A stretch of 64,000 bases of DNA, from positions 372,001 to 436,000 of the forward strand of contig NZ_RCWT01000009.1 in assembly GCF_003688595.1 (NCBI RefSeq), read 5' to 3'. The notes under the pieces were generated by a model that did no database searches, was not told the origin of the DNA, and was given only the letters and a program-made list of their open reading frames with translations. Positions 58,432 through 64,000 of this stretch are shown in pieces. The translations under genes and the position numbers were made by a program. Position 1 is the first letter of the stretch. The number at the start of each line of letters is the position of its first letter. Origin of the DNA: Sphingomonas sp. PP-F2F-G114-C0414. Lineage in GTDB: Bacteria; Pseudomonadota; Alphaproteobacteria; Sphingomonadales; Sphingomonadaceae.

Positions 58432-59555
58432 TCGACGTCCTCCACCTCGACGGCCTCGCCGGTCACGCGCTGCGACAGCGCCGCCGCCATGAACATCTCG
58501 AGGTCGCCGTCGAGAACGTCCGACGGGCTGGTCGACACCACGCCGGTGCGCAGGTCCTTCACCATCTGGTACGGCTGGAGCACGTAGCTGCGGATCTGGT
58601 GACCCCAGCCGATGTCGGTCTTGCCGGCGTTCTCGGCGTTCGCCGCAGTCTCGCGGATCGCCAGTTCGCGCTCGTACAGACGCGCGCGGAGCTGGTTGTA
58701 GGCTTCGGCCTTGTTCTTGTGCTGCGAGCGCTGGTTCTGGCACTGCACGACGATGCCGGTCGGAATGTGCGTGATGCGCACCGCCGAATCGGTCGTGTTG
58801 ATGTGCTGACCACCGGCGCCCGACGCGCGGTACGTGTCGATGCGCAGGTCGCTCTCGTTATACTCGACCTCGATATTGTCGTCGACGACCGGGTACACCC
58901 AGACGCTGGCGAACGACGTGTGCCGCCGCGCCGCCGAATCGTACGGGCTGATCCGCACGAGCCGGTGCACGCCGCTCTCGGTCTTGGCGTAACCGTAGGC
59001 GTTTTCGCCCTTTAGCAGCAGCGTGGCGGACTTGATTCCGGCCTGCTCGCCCGAATGCTGGTCGACCAGCTCGACCTTCAGCCCGTGGCGCTCGCCCCAG
59101 CGCGAATACATTCGGCTGAGCATGCCGGCCCAGTCCTGGCTCTCGGTCCCGCCGGCGCCCGCGTTGACCTCGATATAGGTATCGTTGGCATCGGCCTCGC
59201 CCGCGAGCAACGCCTTGATCTTGTCCTTGTCGGCACGCGCGGCGAGTTCGGCGAGCGCGGCGACGCCGTCCGCCTCCATCTCGGTATCGCCCTCGGCCTC
59301 GGCCATCTCGATCAGCTCGGCGGTGTCGCTAAGCTCGCTCTGGATCGCGCGCGTCGCGCTGATCGCCTCGTCGAGACGACGACGCTCGCGCATCACCTCC
59401 TGTGCGGCCTTGGGATCGGACCAGAGCGCCTGATCCTCGACGCGCGCGTTCAGCTCGTCGAGACGACGCAGCGCGCGGTCCCAGTCGAGGAAGCGGCGCA
59501 GCAGCGCCAGCGCGTCGTTGATGGTGTCTACGTGAGCCTGCGCTTCGGCGCGCAT
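58428..59555 (-). CDS. prfB: Peptide chain release factor 2 (no programmed frameshift)
   Basis: 375 aa from ATG 59555. Releases peptides at UAA/UGA. The GGQ motif is in [20 protein letters not shown]. The recognition loop reads [15 protein letters not shown], where SPY stands for the E. coli SPF tripeptide. The N-terminal region runs through [19 protein letters not shown] without the in-frame UGA used for +1 frameshift autoregulation in E. coli. The order mrcA-prfB is as elsewhere in alphaproteobacteria. An upstream extension to 59636 lies in repeats. Confidence 0.96.
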   Translation of the reverse strand: MRAEAQAHVDTINDALALLRRFLDWDRALRRLDELNARVEDQALWSDPKAAQEVMRERRRLDEAISATRAIQSELSDTAELIEMAEAEGDTEMEADGVAALAELAARADKDKIKALLAGEADANDTYIEVNAGAGGTESQDWAGMLSRMYSRWGERHGLKVELVDQHSGEQAGIKSATLLLKGENAYGYAKTESGVHRLVRISPYDSAARRHTSFASVWVYPVVDDNIEVEYNESDLRIDTYRASGAGGQHINTTDSAVRITHIPTGIVVQCQNQRSQHKNKAEAYNQLRARLYERELAIRETAANAENAGKTDIGWGHQIRSYVLQPYQMVKDLRTGVVSTSPSDVLDGDLEMFMAAALSQRVTGEAVEVEDVD

Positions 59556-59572
59556 GATATTCTCCAAAAATT

Positions 59573-59674
59573 CCGTCGTCCCAGCGGAGGCCGGGAAATT
59601 TCGTCGTCCCAGCGGAGGCCGGGATCGCCGTCCCAAGCGAGCGGGGCGGGTCTCCGGCGGGCGCCGGGATGACG
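59573..59674. repeat. R2-like repeats between mrcA and prfB
   Basis: The unit TCGTCGTCCCAGCGGAGGCC occurs twice in a row (from 59574 and 59602), followed by GCCGTCCCAAGCGAGCGGGG and the inverted right edge GCGCCGGGATGACG. Tandem partial copies suggest insertion into an existing element. Confidence 0.75.
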
Positions 59675-59688
59675 TCTATATAAGCGCG

Positions 59689-62208
59689 CTAGTAGATTCC
59701 GCCTTGTCTTTGCAAGAAATCGCTGTCGCGCGGCGCTTCGGCCTTCTTCACCGCGGTCGTCGTCGTAGCAGCCGTGGGGGCTATATCCGCGCGCCGTGCG
59801 GCCCGGCGCGGTTCGCTTTCGGGCTTGAACGCCTCCCAGATTACCGCGGGTTTCGGATCGCTGGTATCGGGCCACGTGCCATAGACCGGCCGGCCGCTGC
59901 CGCGATCGATCCGGACCATGCGGATCCCGGCGGGGGCACGGAACGGCAGCTTGGGCAAATCCTCATACGCCTTGACCGCGAACTGCTTGAAGATCGGCGC
60001 GGCGAGCGTGCCGCCCTGTGCTGCACCGCCAAGGTTCTTCGGTGTGTCGAACCCGATATACAGCCCGCCGACGAACTGCGGCGTGCCGCCGACGAACCAC
60101 ACGTCGGTCGGACCGTTGTTCGTGCCCGTCTTGCCGAACATCGGCCGATCGAGATCGCGCAACGTCACCGCAGTGCCGCGCTGGACTACGCCCTCGGTGA
60201 TGTGGACCATCTGGTAGGCGGTCATCGCGTCGAGCACCTGACGCTGGCGCGTAATCGGCCGCGGCATCGGCTTGCCGTCCCAGTCGGGCGCGTTGCAGCG
60301 ATCGCACGGCCGCCAGTTCTCCGGCCAGATCACCTTGCCGTGGCGATCCTGGACGAAGTCGATCAGCGACGGCGGGCCGCCCTTGCCGTTGTTGGCGAGG
60401 ATCGAATACGCGTTGACCATCCGCCCGACAGTCGTCTCGCCGGCGCCGAGCGCGTAGGACAGATACGGCGCGTAATCGCCAACGCCCATCTTCTTGATCG
60501 TCGCGACCACCTTCGGCATGCCGGTCTGCGCGGCGGCGCGCACCGTCATCAGGTTGCGCGACTGTTCGATGCCCCAGCGCATCGTGTGCGGGCCGGACCC
60601 GCGCGAATTGCCGAAGTTGCGGAAGCATTTCTGCCCCAGCCGCGCGCCCTGATAGACGCAGAACGGCCCATCGATGATGATCGACGCGGGGGTCATGCCG
60701 TTGTCGAGCGCGGCGGAATAGACGATCGGCTTGATCGTCGACCCCGGCTGGCGCATCGCCTGCGTCGCGCGGTTGAACGCCTGCAACCGGTCGTCGAAGC
60801 CGCCCTGCATCGCCAGCACGCGGCCCGACGCCGGCTCCTCGACGACGAACGCGCCCGAGACCTTGGGGATCGCCCGCAGCGAGAACTCGCCGCCGTCGGG
60901 CGCTACCGCGATGATATCGCCCGTCTTGATCGCGCCGAACGCGTTGCCGCCCTTGCCGCGTACCGGCATCTGCGCCGCATAGCGCGGCAGCGTGCCGGTC
61001 TTGCCGGTGCGGAAGCCGAGGCTCCAGGCGTTGCCGTCCTTGCCCGTTACGATCGCCGCGACCCAGTCGCGATAATCGAGCGCGATATTGCTGTTGAGCA
61101 GAGGCTGGAGCCAGTTGTCGTCCTCGATCTCGACATGACGAATGGGACCGTTCCAGCCGCGTCCGCTGTCGAACCGCACCAGCCCATCACGCAAGGCCTG
61201 CTGCGCCAGATCCTGCAACTTCGCGTCGAACGAGGTCCTCACCCACAGCCCGCCCGAATAGACGCTGTACGGACCGTCTTTCGCGTTTTCGCCGAACTTC
61301 GCCATCAGCTGGCGACGGACTTCCTCGACGAAATAGCCGCCGACGCTCTCGAATTTCGGTGTGCGGCGCATCACCGCGCCGAGCGGCTCGGCATTCGCCT
61401 GGTCATGCTGCGCGCGCGTGATGAAGCCGTTGTCGAGCATCCGGTTCAGCACGTAATTGCGCCGCGTCATCGCCTTCTCGGTGTTGCGCACCGGATCGTA
61501 GTTCGACGGACCCTTGGGCAGGATCGCGAGATACGCCATCTGCGCGAGATCGAGCTGATCAAGCTCCTTGTCGAAATAGGCGTGGCTCGCCGCCTCGACG
61601 CCGAACGCGTTGCGGCCGAGCGCGATTTGGTTGAGGTACAGCTCGAGGATCTGCTCCTTGGTCAGCGTATCCTCGATCTTGTACGCCAGCACCGCCTCGC
61701 GCAGTTTGCGCGACGGCGAATAGGCGTTGCCGATCAACAGGTTCTTGGCGACCTGCTGCGTGATCGTCGAGCCGCCCTTGGCGCGCTTGCCGGTGCCGAG
61801 CTTGGTCGCATAATCGTACACCGCGCCGGCGAGGCCGGGATAATCGACGCCGTGGTGCTCGAAGAACGACTTGTCCTCGGCGGCGAGGAACGCCTTGACC
61901 AGCAGCGGCGGATATTCGGCGTAGCTGAGCTCGACGCGACGCTCCCGCGCGTAGCTGTGGATCGGTGCGCCATCGATCCCGCGGACGTTGGTCGGCAGCG
62001 GCGGCTGGTAGGTGCGCAACGTATCGACCGATGGCAGGTCGCGCATGACCGCAAACCAGAACGCGAAGATCGCGACGAAGCCGAGCACGACGAGTACGAG
62101 CGCGGCCTTGGTCCACCGACTCGCCCACGCACGCGCGACCCTGCCGCGCAGCCGGTCGGAAGTGCGGCCTGTCGCCGTCGTCGAGATGGGGGAGGGATCG
62201 GACGCCAT
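59689..62208 (-). CDS. mrcA: Penicillin-binding protein 1A
   Basis: Bifunctional murein polymerase, 839 aa from ATG 62208. Cytoplasmic tail, then a membrane anchor (about 33-57, ALVLVVLGFVAIFAFWF). GT51 glycosyltransferase about 85-260: catalytic Glu in AAEDKSFFEHHGVDYPG and KGGSTITQQVAKNLLIGN. Transpeptidase about 400-790: SxxK in MRQPGSTIKPIVYSAAL, SxN in IEQSRNLMTV, KTG in FGKTGTNNGPTDVWF. The C-terminal tail is Ala/Thr/Lys-rich. Downstream prfB is co-directional. The ORF could extend to 62286 but the added residues are Pro-rich and non-conserved. Confidence 0.96.
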   Translation of the reverse strand: MASDPSPISTTATGRTSDRLRGRVARAWASRWTKAALVLVVLGFVAIFAFWFAVMRDLPSVDTLRTYQPPLPTNVRGIDGAPIHSYARERRVELSYAEYPPLLVKAFLAAEDKSFFEHHGVDYPGLAGAVYDYATKLGTGKRAKGGSTITQQVAKNLLIGNAYSPSRKLREAVLAYKIEDTLTKEQILELYLNQIALGRNAFGVEAASHAYFDKELDQLDLAQMAYLAILPKGPSNYDPVRNTEKAMTRRNYVLNRMLDNGFITRAQHDQANAEPLGAVMRRTPKFESVGGYFVEEVRRQLMAKFGENAKDGPYSVYSGGLWVRTSFDAKLQDLAQQALRDGLVRFDSGRGWNGPIRHVEIEDDNWLQPLLNSNIALDYRDWVAAIVTGKDGNAWSLGFRTGKTGTLPRYAAQMPVRGKGGNAFGAIKTGDIIAVAPDGGEFSLRAIPKVSGAFVVEEPASGRVLAMQGGFDDRLQAFNRATQAMRQPGSTIKPIVYSAALDNGMTPASIIIDGPFCVYQGARLGQKCFRNFGNSRGSGPHTMRWGIEQSRNLMTVRAAAQTGMPKVVATIKKMGVGDYAPYLSYALGAGETTVGRMVNAYSILANNGKGGPPSLIDFVQDRHGKVIWPENWRPCDRCNAPDWDGKPMPRPITRQRQVLDAMTAYQMVHITEGVVQRGTAVTLRDLDRPMFGKTGTNNGPTDVWFVGGTPQFVGGLYIGFDTPKNLGGAAQGGTLAAPIFKQFAVKAYEDLPKLPFRAPAGIRMVRIDRGSGRPVYGTWPDTSDPKPAVIWEAFKPESEPRRAARRADIAPTAATTTTAVKKAEAPRDSDFLQRQGGIY

Positions 62209-62348
62209 GATTACTGGCGCAGCGTCTAGCAGGTTCGCGGGCGCTTGCCAGCCTTCGGTGGTGGGGGGCGGGGCGGGCTGTCGCAATGCGTTCGTCAGCG
62301 ATTTGCTATTCCAAGCTCGGCTGGTGCTGAGTCCGTTTGCTTATGTCC

Positions 62349-62424
62349 ACCACCCCGGCGAAGGCCGGGGCCCAATTGGTGAGGTGGCAGTAATGGAGCG
62401 CAACGGCCTTCGCCGGGGCGGTGT
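62349..62424. repeat. R1-type palindromic repeat, shortened
   Basis: CCACCCCGGCGAAGGCCGGG at the left; the right arm is reduced to GGCCTTCGCCGGGGCGGTG. The interior lost about 30 bases compared with other copies. Confidence 0.8.
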
Positions 62425-62498
62425 GGGATGGAATATACGTGATTGGCTGATCGAGATCCGCCAACCGTGCTGAAGGCGGGGGTGTTCCATCTGAACAC

Positions 62499-62593
62499 GT
62501 CATTCCTGCAAAGGCGGGGACCCATAACCTCTGGCACCTGCTACTTCATCGCGAGGTCAGCCAATATGGGTTCCCGCCTCCGCGGGAATGACC
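62499..62593. repeat. R2-type palindromic repeat
   Basis: CGTCATTCCTGCAAAGGCGG at the left and TTCCCGCCTCCGCGGGAATG at the right; interior TCATCGCGAGGTCAGCCAATATGGG resembles the other two R2 copies. Confidence 0.8.
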
Positions 62594-62661
62594 GTAGAAG
62601 TGCAGACCGCTCCCAACCACAAAACCTGTCGCCAACCCCGCTACTGTGGCAGCAGGCGCGG

Positions 62662-64000
62662 ATGACCCCGCCGCCGCTCCCGATCCTAGCCGTACTCCCC
62701 GACCTGCTCGCTACCCTCCGCGACCGCACCTCCGCGGTCCTCGTCGCCCCCCCGGGTGCCGGCAAGACCACCGCAGTAGCGCCGGCCCTCCTCACCGAAC
62801 CCTGGTGCATCGGCGAGATCCTTCTCCTATCCCCCCGCCGCCTGGCCGCCCGCGCCGCCGCCGAACGGATGGCCTCCACCGCGGGCGAACCCATCGGCCA
62901 GACCTTCGGCTACGCCACCCGCATGGACAGCAAGCGCTCCGCCGCAACCCGCGTCACGGTGATCACGGAGGGCATCTTCGTCGCCCGCATCCAGGCCGAT
63001 CCCGAACTCGCCGGCGTCTCGGCGGTCCTGTTCGACGAAGTCCACGAGCGCAGCCTGGACGGCGATTTCGGCCTCGCGCTGGCGCTCGACGTGCAAGCCG
63101 GCTTCCGCCCCGACCTCCGCATCGTCGCGATGTCCGCAACGCTCGACGGCGCGCGGTTTGCAGCCTTGATGGACGGCGCCCCCGTCATCGAGAGCGAAGG
63201 CCGAAGCTATCCGCTGACGCTCCGTCACATCGGCCGCCAAGCCGAGTTGCGCATCGAGGACTCGGTCGCCGCCGCCATCCGTCGCGCACTCGGCGAAGCG
63301 GAGGGCGGCGTGCTCGCGTTCCTACCCGGCGTCGCGGAGATCGAGCGCACCGCTGATCGGCTCGCGAATCTCCCCGACGACATCGTCCTGCATGAACTGC
63401 ACGGCAGCCTCGATCCCGCAGCCCAGCGCGCCGCGATCCTCCCCGAACCGGACGGCCGCCGGAAAGTCGTGCTCGCCACCAGCATCGCCGAGACCAGCCT
63501 GACGCTCGACGGCATCCGCATCGTCGTCGATTCGGGGTTGGCGAGACGCCCCCGCTACGACCGCGCCGCCGGTATGACGCGGCTGGTGACCGAACGCGCG
63601 AGTCAAGCTGCGGTCACCCAACGCGCCGGCCGCGCCGCGCGGCTCGGACCGGGGATGGCGTATCGCTTGTGGGAAGAAGCCGCCACCGCCGGCCTTCCGC
63701 GCTACGACCCGCCGGAAATCCTGGAGGCGGACTTGTCCGCGCTGGTGCTCGCCTGCGCATTATGGGGCGTCGGCGATCCCCGAGACCTTCGCTGGATCGA
63801 CCCGCCCCCTGCCGCCGCGATCGACGAGGCGATGGCGCGGTTGGCGACGCTGGAGGCGATCGAGGACGGTCGCCCAACACCGCACGGCCGAGCCATCGCC
63901 AAGCTGCCGATGCCGCCGAGGCTGGCGCACATGCTTCTGCGGGCGGGGAAGCGCGGGCTGGCGAATGTAGCGGCGCAAATCGCGGTCCTGCTAGGCGAAC
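62662..64000 (+). CDS. hrpB: ATP-dependent RNA helicase HrpB (3' end outside window)
   Basis: 446 residues are visible and the frame is open at base 64000. Walker A is VLVAPPGAGKTTAVAPALL (about 28-46). The DEVH box is in AVLFDEVHERSLDGDFGL, with SATLDG as motif III and QRAGRAARLGPGMAYRLW as motif VI. LDPAAQRAAILPEPDGRRKV and TSIAETSLTLDG are HrpB-typical. The full protein is usually about 800-850 aa, so around 45 percent is missing, including the C-terminal HrpB domain. Role in E. coli is unclear; it is related to DEAH RNA helicases. It starts at ATG 62662, with no strong SD. Confidence 0.93.
   Translation, partial: MTPPPLPILAVLPDLLATLRDRTSAVLVAPPGAGKTTAVAPALLTEPWCIGEILLLSPRRLAARAAAERMASTAGEPIGQTFGYATRMDSKRSAATRVTVITEGIFVARIQADPELAGVSAVLFDEVHERSLDGDFGLALALDVQAGFRPDLRIVAMSATLDGARFAALMDGAPVIESEGRSYPLTLRHIGRQAELRIEDSVAAAIRRALGEAEGGVLAFLPGVAEIERTADRLANLPDDIVLHELHGSLDPAAQRAAILPEPDGRRKVVLATSIAETSLTLDGIRIVVDSGLARRPRYDRAAGMTRLVTERASQAAVTQRAGRAARLGPGMAYRLWEEAATAGLPRYDPPEILEADLSALVLACALWGVGDPRDLRWIDPPPAAAIDEAMARLATLEAIEDGRPTPHGRAIAKLPMPPRLAHMLLRAGKRGLANVAAQIAVLLGE

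Larger units (their letters stand above)
62209..62661. other. Intergenic region between divergent mrcA and hrpB
   Basis: 453 bases holding a shortened R1 repeat (62349-62424), an R2 repeat (62499-62593) and, at 62598-62607, AAGTGCAGAC, which resembles the core of the repeated upstream element with one inserted base. No TGTCCTACA partner is present. No gene seen. Confidence 0.55.

Overview
The window is a gene-dense, high-GC chromosomal segment of an alphaproteobacterium, most likely Sphingomonas or a close sphingomonad. The signs are the run nadD-rsfS-rlmH-EnvC-like-ctpA-dsbB-coq7, an alphaproteobacterial RNase E, a TorF-type porin, a BamF-like lipoprotein next to lspA-ileS-ribF, and many GC-rich palindromic intergenic repeats. 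I see no rRNA, tRNA, CRISPR array, prophage or complete insertion sequence. Both window edges cut genes (nadD on the left, hrpB on the right).

Layout. 0-6 kb: NAD synthesis, ribosome silencing and rRNA methylation, envelope proteases, disulfide formation and ubiquinone hydroxylation, all on +. 6-12 kb: DUF2306 membrane protein, isocyanide-hydratase-like DJ-1 protein, DedA protein, aldo/keto reductase, then a minus-strand DNA-repair pair (radical SAM protein plus a DUF4130-UdgX fusion). 12-18 kb: a 58-aa membrane protein, SMC, two DsbA-fold proteins and a DciA-like protein. 18-22 kb: mutY, a serine hydrolase and nudC overlapping by 4 nt each, and an LLM flavin monooxygenase. 22-30 kb: a lipidated subtilase autotransporter resembling NalP, HAD phosphatase-dapD-glpX, and an ABC exporter pair. 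30-36 kb: a third DsbA-fold protein, an M48 TPR protease and RNase E. 36-44 kb: an amidase, an OPT transporter, a GH130/GT4 carbohydrate pair and queF. 44-50 kb: FeS (6-4) photolyase, sseA-metC-bluB and a porin. 50-57 kb: BamF-like-lspA-ileS-ribF, an atypical AT-rich dihydrofolate reductase, hemerythrin and thyA. 57-64 kb: short RadC, lipoprotein methyltransferase-prfB, PBP1A and hrpB.

The most unusual points are these. Two palindromic repeats of the intergenic type sit in frame inside ileS. A compositionally foreign DHFR gene is preceded by a terminator-like hairpin just before its start codon. A so far unnamed upstream element (TGTCCTACA, a spacer, then AGCGTCTGCACTT with a 9-nt tandem repeat) stands in the same orientation before three unrelated genes. 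A UdgX fusion is linked to a radical SAM repair protein. mrcA-prfB lie about 25 kb from the amidase they commonly follow, in the opposite orientation, which would fit an inversion.

Positions come from reading the sequence and translations by eye. Family names rest on recognised motifs, with no database search. Start codons were chosen from overlaps, Shine-Dalgarno matches and signal peptides.
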